DNA of 64,000 nt from Melittangium boletus DSM 14713 (GCF_002305855.1 NZ_CP022163.1:4898292-4962291), one strand, 5' to 3'. Numbered from the stretch's first letter, positions 16,879-26,514 are shown. The notes: generated by a model from the letters alone, not told the origin. Program-made: numbers and translations.

Positions 16879-18768
16879 ATGAGCCACAGCAAGCCGTCCC
16901 GAGATCAGGGGACGATGCGCGGCGCACGTCCGTCGACATGGTCGGCGATGTCCGTGGGCCTGTCCGTTGCCGCTTCCCTGTTTCTCGCTCCGGCCGCGCT
17001 CGCGCAGCCCACGGGTCTGGCCCAGTTCGAATTGGAGCGGTTGGAGCTCAATCCGAACGGCCGGGGTTCCCTGGTGCTGGGCACGGGCGAGCTGCTGCCC
17101 GAGGGAGGCTTGCGGCTGTCGCTCCTGGGGCACTACGAGCGCAATCCGCTGACCATGTACCGCAATGACGTCCAGTTGGGCGCGGTGGTGTCGGACCGGG
17201 TGATGGCGCACCTGCTGGTGGCGTGGGCGCCCATGCGCTGGTTGGAGTTGGGCGCGCAGCTGCCCGTGGTGGCCTGGCAGAGAGGAGATGACCTCACGGG
17301 GTACGGCGTCGGAGCACCGGCCCGCACGGGCCTGGGTACGCCCTCGGCGCATGTGCGGCTCGGACTGCTCGCCCAGCGGCGGGACGCTCCGGTGGACCTG
17401 GCGCTCGAGCTGGGTGTGGGTCTGCCGGTGGGCAGCGCGGATACGCTCTCGCGCGACAGCATCGTGCGCGTCACGCCCAAGCTGATGTTGGGCCGGAGCT
17501 TTGGCTGGCTGCGCGCTGGCGCGGAGGCGGCGGTCCTGGTGCGCCCCGCGGTCGTGCTCGGCGATGGGGGCAAGGTGCAGGACGAGCTGGGCAACGAGCT
17601 GCGCGTGGGCGCGGTGCTCGCCACCCAGGGCGAGGGCCTGCGGGGTGAACTCAACGTGCGCGGCTTCCTGCCGTTGGCCACCCGCGAGTCCAATGCCATC
17701 GAGCTGTTGGCCGGCCTGCGCCTGCCCGTGAGCGAGTCCGTCGAGGCCTATGCCCTGGGCGGTCCCGGTTTCGGCGATGCCCCGGGCACGCCCACCTTCC
17801 GCGTGTTGCTCGGCCTGGCCGTGGGCGGTGGAGATCGCCCGGCGCCCGTCCTGCGCGACGATGATGGCGATGGCGTGGTGAACAGCCTGGACCAGTGCCC
17901 CTCGGAGCCGGGTCCGGTCGCTCGCCAGGGCTGCCCGGTGAAGGACACCGACAAGGACGGCATCGAGGACGCGCAGGACCAGTGCCCCACGGAGGCCGGT
18001 CCGGCTTCGCGTCAGGGCTGCCCGGTGCGGGACGCGGACAAGGACGGCATCGAGGACGCGCAGGACCAGTGCCCCACGGAGGCCGGTCCGGCTTCGCGTC
18101 AGGGCTGCCCGGTGCGGGACGCGGACAAGGACGGCATCGAGGACGCGCAGGACAAGTGCCCCACGGAGGCCGGTCCGGCTTCGCGTCAGGGCTGCCCGGT
18201 ACGGGACGCGGACCAGGACGGCATCGAGGACGCGCGCGACGCGTGCCCCACGGAGGCCGGTCTGGCGGAGCTGAAGGGTTGCCCGGCGCGGGACGGCGAC
18301 GCGGACGGCGTGGCGGACCACCTGGACAACTGCCCCACCGAGAAGGGTGACGCCGCCAACCAGGGCTGCCCGGCGGAGAAGAAGCAGCTCGTGGCCATCC
18401 AGACGGGCAAGCTGGAGATCAAGGAGCAGGTGTTCTTCGCCACCGGCAAGTCCATCATCCAGCCGCGCTCCTTCAAGATGCTGGATCAGGTGGCCCAGGT
18501 GCTCACGCAGCACACCGAGGTCGAGCGGATGGTCATCGAGGGACACACCGATGACCGGGGCAACGCGGACGCCAACCGCAAGCTGTCGCTGGCGCGCGCC
18601 GAGTCGGTGAAGGCCTACCTCGTGAGCAAGGGCGTGGAGGCCTCGCGGCTGGTGGCCAACGGCTACGGTCCCGATCGGCCCATCGAATCGAACAAGACGG
18701 AGAAGGGCCGCGCGACCAACCGGCGCGTGGAGTTCATCATCGTGACCCCCGAGCAAGAGCTGAAGTAG
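16879..18768 (+). CDS. OmpA-family outer-membrane protein with thrombospondin type 3 repeats
   Basis: This 629-residue exported protein starts at an ATG with GGAG six bases upstream and has a signal peptide ending near AALAQ. Residues about 45-320 look like an outer-membrane beta barrel. Residues about 325-500 are six Asp-rich Ca-binding TSP3 repeats, each with D-x-D-x-D-G-I-E-D and two cysteines (CP and GCP). The C-terminal 110 residues form an OmpA peptidoglycan-binding domain with FATGKSIIQ and the IEGHTDDRGNADANRKLSLA motif. It is followed 13 bases later by the AgmC-like gene, so the two are very likely one operon and one cell-surface assembly. The repeats would be calcium-stiffened spacers. 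Confidence 0.9.
   Translation: MSHSKPSRDQGTMRGARPSTWSAMSVGLSVAASLFLAPAALAQPTGLAQFELERLELNPNGRGSLVLGTGELLPEGGLRLSLLGHYERNPLTMYRNDVQLGAVVSDRVMAHLLVAWAPMRWLELGAQLPVVAWQRGDDLTGYGVGAPARTGLGTPSAHVRLGLLAQRRDAPVDLALELGVGLPVGSADTLSRDSIVRVTPKLMLGRSFGWLRAGAEAAVLVRPAVVLGDGGKVQDELGNELRVGAVLATQGEGLRGELNVRGFLPLATRESNAIELLAGLRLPVSESVEAYALGGPGFGDAPGTPTFRVLLGLAVGGGDRPAPVLRDDDGDGVVNSLDQCPSEPGPVARQGCPVKDTDKDGIEDAQDQCPTEAGPASRQGCPVRDADKDGIEDAQDQCPTEAGPASRQGCPVRDADKDGIEDAQDKCPTEAGPASRQGCPVRDADQDGIEDARDACPTEAGLAELKGCPARDGDADGVADHLDNCPTEKGDAANQGCPAEKKQLVAIQTGKLEIKEQVFFATGKSIIQPRSFKMLDQVAQVLTQHTEVERMVIEGHTDDRGNADANRKLSLARAESVKAYLVSKGVEASRLVANGYGPDRPIESNKTEKGRATNRRVEFIIVTPEQELK
17950..18297 (+). repeat. 87-bp tandem repeat encoding TSP3 units
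   Basis: Four in-frame units of exactly 87 bases (29 residues) start at 17950, 18037, 18124 and 18211. The first two are identical at every base, the third differs at two positions, and the fourth has drifted. A diverged unit lies on each side in the protein. The gradient of identity indicates recent in-frame tandem duplication within the OmpA gene. Confidence 0.92.
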
Positions 18769-18781
18769 GCCGGACGAGGAA

Positions 18782-21700
18782 ATGAAGAACATGAAGAACG
18801 GACTCTTCAAGAAGTGGCTCGCGGCCGCGCTGTGCGTGCTGGCCCTTGGCTCCACGGCGGCCCTGGCCGAACCGGATTCCTTCGGTCTGGGTGATGGACA
18901 CAACGGCGCGCTGACCGTGGATGAGGACATCGTCCTCAACAGCTACGCGCCCGTTACGGGACCGCTGGCTCCCGGAAACATCTTGCCGGTGGGGGCCTGC
19001 GCGGGAAACCCGGTTTGCTTCAAGGCGGGCGATCTGGTGATGGTGCTCCAGTCGGCGGGCTATACCCCCGTGCCTCCCTCGGGCGGTTCGGCCACGATCG
19101 ATATCTCCAACGCCGGGGTGGGCCGCTGGGAGTTCGCGCGACTGGACTCCGCGTCGGGCTCCGCGCTGACCCTGACCGCGCCGCTCGTCCACTCCTATGC
19201 GTATGAGGCGGGCAAGACGCAGGTCATCCGCGTCCCCGAGTACACCGACTTGATCCTCAACGCCCAGGTGTCGGCCCTCGCCTGGAATGGGAGCGTGGGC
19301 GGTGTGGTCGCGTTGCTGGCCTCGGGCACGGTGACCAATGAAGGGGAGATCAGCGCTTCCAGCGCGGGTTTCCGGGGTGGGCAGTACGTGAATGGCGCGG
19401 CTGCCACGCGGGGTTGTACGGAACTGGATCAGGCGGCCACCGCCGGCGGCGCTCAGAAGGGCGAAGGCATCGTCGAAGGGCGTTATGGCCCGGTTGCTGG
19501 CGCTTCGGGTCGCGGCAACATTGCCAATGGCGGGGGAGGCGGTGTCTGCTTCAAGTCCGGTGGTGGTGGCGGCGGCAACTTAGGTGCGGGTGGTGAAGGT
19601 GGGCGCTCGTCCGGTAGGTCGGGAACGCAGAATGATGGGGCTCGACTCGTCGGTGGACAGGGTGGCTCGGCCCTTACCTACTCGATGTTGAACCACCTGA
19701 CGTTTGGAGGTGGTGGTGGCGCGGGACATGGCTCCAACAACACGGGCGTTGCCGGTGGGCGCGGCGGTGGTGTCGTCTTCGTTCGTGCCAATGCGCTCAC
19801 GGGCTCTGGCTCCATTTCCGCGTCGGGTGGTTCGGCGGGTCTCGCGACTGGAGACGCGGGCAGCGGTGGTGGCGCGGGTGGCTCCATCTACCTGCGCTTC
19901 AGCGGGAAGGCGGAGTGCGGCACGGTCACCGCCATTGGCGGCGTGGGTGGTAACTCGGGCACCGCGCTGCTGGGACCTGGTGGTGGCGGTGGCGGTGGGC
20001 GGGTGTTGTTCCAGGGAGGCGCGGACAGCACCTGCTCGTTCAACTTGTTTGGCTCGTCGGCCGGTAGCCAGCCTGATACCAGTTGGACGCCCGATGGCAG
20101 TTACTTCGGTGCGAAGGCGGGCTCGCCTGGCAATTACGTCACGCTGCCTGGCGGTTTCGTGGTGCCGGCGGTTCCCACGGTGACCACGCCCGCCCACAAC
20201 TCCTTCACGAGCAATCCCCAGCCCGACATCAAGGGCACGGCCACGCCCAACACCACGGTGGTCATCTACATCGATGGCGTGGAGGTGGGCCGGGCGACGT
20301 CCAATTCGGCGGGCAACTACAGCTTCCCTCTGCCCGCGCCGCTCGCCGAGGGCCCGCACACCGTGCAGGCCGCCACGGAGGTGGATGCCTCCCAGAGCCC
20401 CAAGAGCGTGGCCAACACCTTCACGGTGGACACGGTGAAGCCCGCGGCGCCCTTCGTGTCGGCGCCGGGCGACAACACCTACGTGACGACGGTGCGTCCG
20501 CCCATCACGGGCACGGCCGAGAAGAACAGCACGGTGACGGTCTACATCGACGGCGTGGCGGTGGGCACGACGAAGGCGGACGATTCCGGCAACTGGAGCT
20601 ACACGCCCACCACGGACCTCGGGCAGGGCCCCCACACGGTGAAGGCCACGTCCAAGGACGCGGCGGACAACGTCAGCGCCGACTCCAACACCAACACCTT
20701 CACGGTGGACACGGTGAAGCCCGCAGCGCCGGTCGTGTCGGCGCCGGACGACAACGACTACGTGACCACGGTTCGTCCGGTCATCACGGGCACGGCCGAA
20801 GCCAACAGCACGGTGACGGTCTACATCGACGGCGTGGCGGTGGGCACGACGAAGGCGGATGCTTCCGGTAACTGGAGCTACACGCCCACCACGGACCTCG
20901 GGCAGGGCCCGCACACGGTGAAGGCCACGTCCACGGACGTGGCGGGCAACGTCAGCGTCGACTCCAACACCAACACCTTCACGGTGGACACGGTGAAGCC
21001 CCCGGCGCCCGTCGTGGAGACCCCGATCAACAACACCTACGTGACCACGCTCACGCCCACCTTCACGGGTACGGCCGAGGCCGACAGCACGGTATCGGTC
21101 TACATCGACGGGGTCTTCTCCGGGACCACGATCGCGACTGGGGGCACCTGGAGCTACACGCCCACCACGCCGCTGATCGGCGAGGGCGCGCACACGGTGT
21201 ACGCCACGTCCACGGACGCGGCGGGCAACGTCAGCGTCGACTCCAACACCAACACCTTCCTCGTGGACTCGGTGAAGCCGGTGGCGCCGACGGTGGATGC
21301 TCCGGATGAGGGCTCCTATGTGACCACGGTTCGTCCGGTCATCACGGGCACGGCCGAGAACAACAGCACGGTGACGGTCTACATCGATGGCGTGGAGGTG
21401 GGTACGACGACGGCGGATGGCTCCGGCAACTGGAGCTACACGCCCACCACGGATCTGGCGCAGGGCTCGCACAAGGTGAAGGTCACGTCCAAGGACGCGG
21501 CGGGCAACGTCAGCGTCGACTCCAACGTGCGCACCTTCATCGTGGACTCGATCGCCCCGGTGGCGCCGGTGGTGATCGACCCCGCCAATGGCGCGGAGGA
21601 GTCCTCCCGCCCGACGTTCACGGGAACGGCGGAGCCCGGCGCCACGGTGACCATCATCGTCGATGGTGAGGATCTGGGCACGACGACGGCGGATGCCTCG

Positions 21701-22777
21701 GGCAACTGGACCTACACGATTCCCACGGGCTCGCCCGGTCTGGCTGATGGCTCCCACACGGTGACGGCGAGGCAGACGGACGCGGCGGGCAATACCAGCC
21801 CCGTGGCGGTTCCCGAGAACACGTTCACGGTGGATAGCACCCTGCCGAGCACCACCATCGAGACGAAGCCGCCGCTGGTGTCCAACTCCACGACCGCGGA
21901 GTTCACGTTCAGCTCCGACAAGTCGCCCGTGACCTACGAGTGCACCCTGGACACGGTCGTCGTGTCTTGCACGGATACGTTGAAGCTGGAGAACCTGGCC
22001 CAGGGCTCGCACACGCTGACCGTGCGCGCCGTGGATGCGTTGGGCCACAAGGATCCCTCCGTGGAGTCCTACACCTGGACCGTGGACACCCTCGCGCCCG
22101 CGGCGCCGGTGGTGCTGGCTCCGGACGAGGGTTCCGAGCAGACCACGACCACGCCCGTCATCTCGGGCACCGCCGAGCCGGGCAGCACCGTGACGGTCAT
22201 CATCGACGGGGTGGAAGTGGGCACCACGACGACGGACGCCTCGGGCAACTGGAGCTTCCCGACGACCACGCCGCTGACTCCGGGCCCCCACGAGGTGACG
22301 GCGCGGGCCACGGACGCCGCGGGCAACACCAGCCCCGACTCGGCTCCGCGCGGCTTCACCGTGGTGGACGACACGCCCGCGCCGGTGCCGCCCGCTCCCG
22401 TGATCACCTCGGGTCCCTCGGGCACCACGCCGGAGCACGGCGCGACGTTCGAGTTCGGTTCGGACGCGCCGGGCGTGACGTACGAGTGCAGCCTGGATGG
22501 GGCGACCTACACCGCGTGCACCCCGCCGACGAGCTACGACAACCTGACCGACGGGGAGCACACCTTCCGCGTACGCACGCGGGACGCCGACGGGAACGTG
22601 TCCGAGCCCGCGACCCGCACGTGGACCGTGTCCACTCAGGCCGTGGCCGAGGATGACATCGCCTTCCTGGGCGGTGGGTTTGGCGGCTGCTCGGCCTCGG
22701 GTGGCGACGCCTCGCTCATCATGCTGAGCCTGGGCACGCTCGTCACGCTGGCGCGCCGCCGCCGCCGTCAGGGCTGA
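18782..22777 (+). CDS. agmC: AgmC-like surface protein with Ig-like repeats and MYXO-CTERM
   Basis: This is a 1331-residue exported protein. A signal peptide (residues 1-29) precedes a domain with FGLGDGHNGALTVDE near 34-48. A long glycine-rich region follows (about 230-410), then eight or so Ig-like repeats of about 93 residues, each with GTAE-x-x-STVTVYIDG, SGNWSYTPT and NTFTVDTVKP. The C-terminus carries GFGGCSAS, a hydrophobic stretch and RRRRR, a clear MYXO-CTERM signal. The layout matches proteins named adventurous gliding motility protein AgmC in myxobacteria; that name is from family memory and not proven here. The start codon has no strong ribosome binding site, but it lies 13 bases after the OmpA gene, so translational coupling is plausible. 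The protein would be surface-anchored and could take part in gliding or adhesion. Confidence 0.7.
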   Translation: MKNMKNGLFKKWLAAALCVLALGSTAALAEPDSFGLGDGHNGALTVDEDIVLNSYAPVTGPLAPGNILPVGACAGNPVCFKAGDLVMVLQSAGYTPVPPSGGSATIDISNAGVGRWEFARLDSASGSALTLTAPLVHSYAYEAGKTQVIRVPEYTDLILNAQVSALAWNGSVGGVVALLASGTVTNEGEISASSAGFRGGQYVNGAAATRGCTELDQAATAGGAQKGEGIVEGRYGPVAGASGRGNIANGGGGGVCFKSGGGGGGNLGAGGEGGRSSGRSGTQNDGARLVGGQGGSALTYSMLNHLTFGGGGGAGHGSNNTGVAGGRGGGVVFVRANALTGSGSISASGGSAGLATGDAGSGGGAGGSIYLRFSGKAECGTVTAIGGVGGNSGTALLGPGGGGGGGRVLFQGGADSTCSFNLFGSSAGSQPDTSWTPDGSYFGAKAGSPGNYVTLPGGFVVPAVPTVTTPAHNSFTSNPQPDIKGTATPNTTVVIYIDGVEVGRATSNSAGNYSFPLPAPLAEGPHTVQAATEVDASQSPKSVANTFTVDTVKPAAPFVSAPGDNTYVTTVRPPITGTAEKNSTVTVYIDGVAVGTTKADDSGNWSYTPTTDLGQGPHTVKATSKDAADNVSADSNTNTFTVDTVKPAAPVVSAPDDNDYVTTVRPVITGTAEANSTVTVYIDGVAVGTTKADASGNWSYTPTTDLGQGPHTVKATSTDVAGNVSVDSNTNTFTVDTVKPPAPVVETPINNTYVTTLTPTFTGTAEADSTVSVYIDGVFSGTTIATGGTWSYTPTTPLIGEGAHTVYATSTDAAGNVSVDSNTNTFLVDSVKPVAPTVDAPDEGSYVTTVRPVITGTAENNSTVTVYIDGVEVGTTTADGSGNWSYTPTTDLAQGSHKVKVTSKDAAGNVSVDSNVRTFIVDSIAPVAPVVIDPANGAEESSRPTFTGTAEPGATVTIIVDGEDLGTTTADASGNWTYTIPTGSPGLADGSHTVTARQTDAAGNTSPVAVPENTFTVDSTLPSTTIETKPPLVSNSTTAEFTFSSDKSPVTYECTLDTVVVSCTDTLKLENLAQGSHTLTVRAVDALGHKDPSVESYTWTVDTLAPAAPVVLAPDEGSEQTTTTPVISGTAEPGSTVTVIIDGVEVGTTTTDASGNWSFPTTTPLTPGPHEVTARATDAAGNTSPDSAPRGFTVVDDTPAPVPPAPVITSGPSGTTPEHGATFEFGSDAPGVTYECSLDGATYTACTPPTSYDNLTDGEHTFRVRTRDADGNVSEPATRTWTVSTQAVAEDDIAFLGGGFGGCSASGGDASLIMLSLGTLVTLARRRRRQG
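20435..21838 (+). repeat. 279-bp tandem repeat encoding Ig-like domains
   Basis: Consecutive in-frame units begin at 20435, 20714, 20993, 21272 and 21551. The first four are exactly 279 bases (93 residues); the fifth is nine bases longer. Long stretches are nearly identical between the first two units. More diverged copies lie on both sides. This marks homologous expansion of an Ig-like domain in the AgmC-like gene. Confidence 0.9.
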
Positions 22778-22800
22778 GCGCTGTCGTGACGTGAGTCCAG

Positions 22801-22850
22801 GAGGCCGGGTTCTTCTCCCCCAGGGGAGCGGAGCCCGGCCTCCGTCTTTT
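22801..22850 (+). terminator. Intrinsic terminator after the OmpA/AgmC operon
   Basis: A 12-bp inverted repeat (GAGGCCGGGTTC and GAGCCCGGCCTC, one G-U pair) with an 18-base loop is followed by CGTCTTTT. It lies 24 bases after the AgmC-like stop and ends at the stop codon of the convergent kinase gene, so it may also limit read-through into that gene. Confidence 0.75.
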
Positions 22851-24382
22851 CAGTGCATGTGCTGGGACAGCGCCTGGGGCTCGGGCGGCGGGGGATTCAC
22901 CGCGGACAGCAGGGGGAGGGCCACATAGAAGGTGGAGCCCCGGCCCATCTCGCTCTCCACCCAGATGCGGCCGCCGTGGCGCTCCACGATGTCCCGGCTG
23001 ATGTAGAGGCCCAGCCCCAGCCCTCCGTAGGACGTGATGGAGACATTGCGCGCGCGGAAGTAGCGCTCGAAGAGCTGCTCCTGTTGATCCCTCGGAATCC
23101 CGATGCCCTCGTCCGCCACGGACAGCAGCGCGAAGTCCCCGCGCACGTCCAGGGATACGCGCACGGTGCTCGCCCCTGGGCTGTACTTGAGGGCGTTCTC
23201 CAGCAGATTGGCGATGACCTGCTCGAGCCGGTAGGCGTCGCCCCGGATGCGGACGGGCTCGGACGGGTGCGAATAGTCGATGCGGTGCTGGCCGCGCTCG
23301 GCGTCCATGCCCGCGAGCGCCCGCTCCACGAGCGAGTCCACGCGCGTGGGTTCGAATTGTAGCGCGAGCCGCCCGGCCTCGATGCGCGAGGCATCCAGCA
23401 AGTCATTGATGAGCGCGGTGAGCCGCAGCAGGTGCTGGCGCGCATGGCGCAGCAGGGCGGGATCCACGGGCTCCTGGCGCTCCAGACGGCGCTCGAGGCT
23501 GGCCAGCCGCAAGGACAGGGGGGTGAGGGGTGTCTTGAGCTCGTGCGAGGCGATGGTGAGGAAGTCATCGCGCACGCGGATGGCCTCCTGGGCCTCGCGG
23601 AACAGGCGGGTGCGCTCGGCCTCGGCGCTGCGCTGCTCGGTGATGTCCTCGACGATGCCCACGCCGCCCTCCACCTCGCCGTTCTCGGCGATGCAGGGCG
23701 CGAAGTGGACACGCACCGGGGTGGCCTTGCCCGTGGGGGTGGTGCGATAGTCCCCCTCGTAGTAGGCGTGGCGCCCCTCGAGCACGTCCCGCACGCAGGC
23801 GGTGATGGCCTCGTCGTGGAGGGCCAGCAGGTTCAATCCGATGATGCGCCGCTTGGACGTGCCGATGAGGCGCACGAAGTAGTCGTTGCAGGCGATGAGG
23901 GTGGGGGTGTCATCGAAGTGGAACAGGCCCAGGGGCGCGTTCTCGAAGACGAGTTGATAGGCGTGCTCCACGGCGGGCGTCGTGTGCGTGGCCGACTCCG
24001 GGGGTTCTTCCCGCGCGCGGATCCGTTCGGGGACGCGGCGCAGCACCACGGTGATCCGCTCCTCCCCGGGTGCGCCCGAGGCCCCCACTGTCACGTCGAC
24101 TTCCCGCTCGGAATGGTTGTGCAGATGGATCCGGGTGCGGACCGCTCCGCCACCGCGCTCCCATACCCGGGAGTGCATGTGGCGCAGGAAGGATTGGGAG
24201 CCGAAGGTGCGCAGGCGATCCGGGAGGAGGAGCGCGAACGGGCGACCCACCAACTGTTCCCGCCTCCAGCCGAGCAGGCGTTCCGCGGCGGGATTCACGT
24301 AGAGGATGTGCTCGTGCCCGTCACATGCCACGAGCGGATCCACCATGGCCTCCATCCACTGTCTCGACTCATCTCCAGACAT
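22850..24382 (-). CDS. Cytoplasmic PAS-domain sensor histidine kinase
   Basis: This 510-residue soluble kinase has no membrane segment. Two PAS domains (residues about 8-115 and 145-255, the second with a PAC-like GIVEDITEQR) are followed by a short linker, HisKA with ASHELKTPLTPL (about 278-289), and HATPase_c with NLLENALKYS, DEGIGIP and GLGLGLYIS. The ATG at 24382 is chosen because AGGAGGAGG sits directly upstream; the longer open frame beyond it crosses into the next gene. It is a stand-alone gene with no receiver next to it. PAS domains suggest sensing of redox, light or a small ligand in the cytoplasm; no cofactor-binding residue can be assigned. Confidence 0.9.
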   Translation of the reverse strand: MSGDESRQWMEAMVDPLVACDGHEHILYVNPAAERLLGWRREQLVGRPFALLLPDRLRTFGSQSFLRHMHSRVWERGGGAVRTRIHLHNHSEREVDVTVGASGAPGEERITVVLRRVPERIRAREEPPESATHTTPAVEHAYQLVFENAPLGLFHFDDTPTLIACNDYFVRLIGTSKRRIIGLNLLALHDEAITACVRDVLEGRHAYYEGDYRTTPTGKATPVRVHFAPCIAENGEVEGGVGIVEDITEQRSAEAERTRLFREAQEAIRVRDDFLTIASHELKTPLTPLSLRLASLERRLERQEPVDPALLRHARQHLLRLTALINDLLDASRIEAGRLALQFEPTRVDSLVERALAGMDAERGQHRIDYSHPSEPVRIRGDAYRLEQVIANLLENALKYSPGASTVRVSLDVRGDFALLSVADEGIGIPRDQQEQLFERYFRARNVSITSYGGLGLGLYISRDIVERHGGRIWVESEMGRGSTFYVALPLLSAVNPPPPEPQALSQHMH

Positions 24383-24512
24383 GCCTCCTCCTCTGGAGTG
24401 ACGGCCTCCGTTACTCGTGAACGTTGGCGATGGTGGGGCCAACCGGTGAGCCCTCGTTTGCTTCTGAGCGAAGGGCCGTATCCCCGTCAGGGAGGCAGGC
24501 GGCCAGGGGCCG

Positions 24513-25496
24513 TCAAGAGGCCACGAACGCGCTCTCCGCCAGCGGCTCCACCTGGAAGCGCGCGATGAGCGGCATGTGGTCCGACAGGCCGTGGAAGCGG
24601 CTGCGCGCGTCTCCAAAGGCGAGCGTGCCCTCGGCGTCGAGCCACCGGATGCCCGCGCTGGAGAAGATGTGGTCCAGGTGCATGCGCAGGTGCATGAAGC
24701 CCGCGGTGGGGAAGCCCCGGGAGGCGCGGGGATCGATCTGCCCCACCGCCGCCTGGGCACTGATGAAGCGGGCCTCGTCGCAGAAGAAGTGGAAGACGGG
24801 CGAGGCGGGAGGGGAATTGAAGTCCCCGCAGACGACGAAGGGCTCGCTCTTGCACTGCCGCCGCACCAGCTGCGCGAGCGCGCGCGCCTCGTGCAACTGG
24901 TTGATGCCGTTGCCCATCTTGTCGCGGGTGGACCAGAAGGCGCGGGCGAAGGGCGTGGGCAGGCTCAGGTGGGTGTTGAACACGTGCAGCGCGAGCCCGT
25001 TGTCCTTGCGCACCAGGCGCATGTGGGCGCAGATGCGGCTCTGCTTGCGCTCGCGCAGCAGCCGCACGTGGTGGTGGGTGATGGGGTGGGGCGCGTCCAC
25101 GTTGTGGGTGTCCACCATGAGCCGCTCGGTGTTCACCAGGATGGCGAGCCCCGTGGTGTAGAGCGAGAAGTCCCCCACGCCATAGCGGTGGGCGCGAAAG
25201 TAGAAGGCCTCGTAGGGCATGGGGCGGCGGAGGTTGACGAACGTCTCCTCCATGCGTCCCATGAAGGCCTCCAGCTGGGTTTCGCCGGGACGCGCGCGCC
25301 GGTGGGCCACGTTGCTGCGGAACGACTGCGTCTCCACCTCCTGGAGGCAGATGATGTCCGGTAATGGATCCAACGTGGCCAGGGCCGCGGCGACCCGTCG
25401 TTTAGGACCGAGGGTACTGGCGAGCCCGCGCAGGGCGTGTCCGAAGTAGCGGACGTTGTAGCTGACGATTCGGAGGTCTGTGTCGCCCATATCCAT
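24513..25496 (-). CDS. Endonuclease/exonuclease/phosphatase (EEP) family protein
   Basis: This 327-residue hydrolase of the DNase I-like EEP fold shows the usual catalytic blocks in order: LRIVSYNVRYFG (8-19), ICLQEVET (Glu for Mg binding), FNTHLSLP, VVCGDFNSPP (Asp/Asn), LDHIFS and the catalytic SDHMPL near the C-terminus. It lacks a signal peptide and is likely cytoplasmic. Family members act on nucleic acids, phosphoinositides or sphingomyelin, and the substrate is not evident. Two ATGs two codons apart (25496 and 25490) are possible starts, and neither has a good ribosome binding site. The neighbouring kinase reads in the same direction 130 bases downstream. Confidence 0.85.
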   Translation of the reverse strand: MDMGDTDLRIVSYNVRYFGHALRGLASTLGPKRRVAAALATLDPLPDIICLQEVETQSFRSNVAHRRARPGETQLEAFMGRMEETFVNLRRPMPYEAFYFRAHRYGVGDFSLYTTGLAILVNTERLMVDTHNVDAPHPITHHHVRLLRERKQSRICAHMRLVRKDNGLALHVFNTHLSLPTPFARAFWSTRDKMGNGINQLHEARALAQLVRRQCKSEPFVVCGDFNSPPASPVFHFFCDEARFISAQAAVGQIDPRASRGFPTAGFMHLRMHLDHIFSSAGIRWLDAEGTLAFGDARSRFHGLSDHMPLIARFQVEPLAESAFVAS

Positions 25497-25655
25497 CGTC
25501 CGTGCCGCGAGGAAGGCGGAGTGCCGGGGGAAAGGTAAGGCGGGTTCCTGGCGGTGGGGAGGGGTGCTCGATTGCAACCCCCGGCCGGGACGCCTGGTCC
25601 CGGGCGAGGGGAGCGGGCGGGAGCGCCGGGGCGGTGTTAAAGGAGGGGGTACACC

Positions 25656-26498
25656 ATGACGTCCACCGCCCCCCGTTTCCACGGAACCGATAGCTACCTC
25701 TCCAGTGAAGGCCTCCAGGCCGCCGTCAACTGCGCGCTGACGCTCCAACGCCCGTTGCTGGTGCGCGGCGAGCCGGGCACGGGCAAGACGCTCCTGGCCG
25801 AGGCCGTTGCCCAGAGCCTGGGACTGCGCCTGCTCACCTGGCACGTGAAGAGCACCACGCGCGCCCAGGACGGCCTGTACGTCTACGACACCGTGCAGCG
25901 CCTGTACGACTCGCGCTTCGGCGAGGGGGACGTGCGCGACATCCGCCACTACATCCGCCTGGGGCCCCTGGGCGAGGCCTTCGCCTCCAAGGAGCGGGTG
26001 GTGCTGCTGCTCGACGAGGTGGACAAGGCGGACGTGGAGTTCCCCAATGACTTGCTCCACGAGCTGGACCGGATGCGCTTCCGCATCACGGAGACGAACG
26101 AGGACGTGGCGGCCACGCACCGCCCGGTCGTCATCATCACCAGCAACAACGAGAAGGAGCTGCCGGACGCCTTCCTGCGCCGATGCGTCTTCCACTTCAT
26201 CGACTTCCCGGACCAGGAGCTGATGCGGCGCATCGTCGAGGTGCACCACCCGGGGCTGGACGCGTCGCTCACGGAGCAGTCGCTCAAGGTCTTCTACGAG
26301 CTGCGCAACTTCACGCGCCTGCGCAAGCGGCCCTCCACGAGCGAGCTCGTCGATTGGATCGCCGTGCTCAAGGCCAATGGCGTCACCCAGGTGCGGCTCG
26401 AGGAGCAGCTGCCCTTCCTGGGGGCCCTGCTCAAGCGCGAGCAGGACCTGATGGCGGTGGCGGAGGCCTTCGGACGCGGCCGCCGGACGAAGGCCTGA
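25656..26498 (+). CDS. MoxR-family AAA+ ATPase
   Basis: This 280-residue ATPase has Walker A GEPGTGKT (about 38-45), Walker B VLLLDEVDKAD (about 115-125), sensor 1 IITSNNEKELP, and an arginine finger region RRCVFHF. The size, short N-terminus and DEVDKA box are typical of MoxR proteins, which remodel or activate metal-dependent enzymes together with a VWA-domain partner. The partner is the next gene, 16 bases downstream. The ATG at 25656 is well supported by AAGGAGGGGG. The pair is common in bacteria, but the enzyme served here is not adjacent. A stress or envelope role is possible. Confidence 0.9.
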   Translation: MTSTAPRFHGTDSYLSSEGLQAAVNCALTLQRPLLVRGEPGTGKTLLAEAVAQSLGLRLLTWHVKSTTRAQDGLYVYDTVQRLYDSRFGEGDVRDIRHYIRLGPLGEAFASKERVVLLLDEVDKADVEFPNDLLHELDRMRFRITETNEDVAATHRPVVIITSNNEKELPDAFLRRCVFHFIDFPDQELMRRIVEVHHPGLDASLTEQSLKVFYELRNFTRLRKRPSTSELVDWIAVLKANGVTQVRLEEQLPFLGALLKREQDLMAVAEAFGRGRRTKA

Positions 26499-26514
26499 GC
26501 GGGAAAGGCACACC

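Noticed and set aside
17950..21838. Regular repeats that could suggest a CRISPR array
   Set aside because: The units are 87 and 279 bases, adjacent without spacers, in frame, and encode TSP3 and Ig-like domains.
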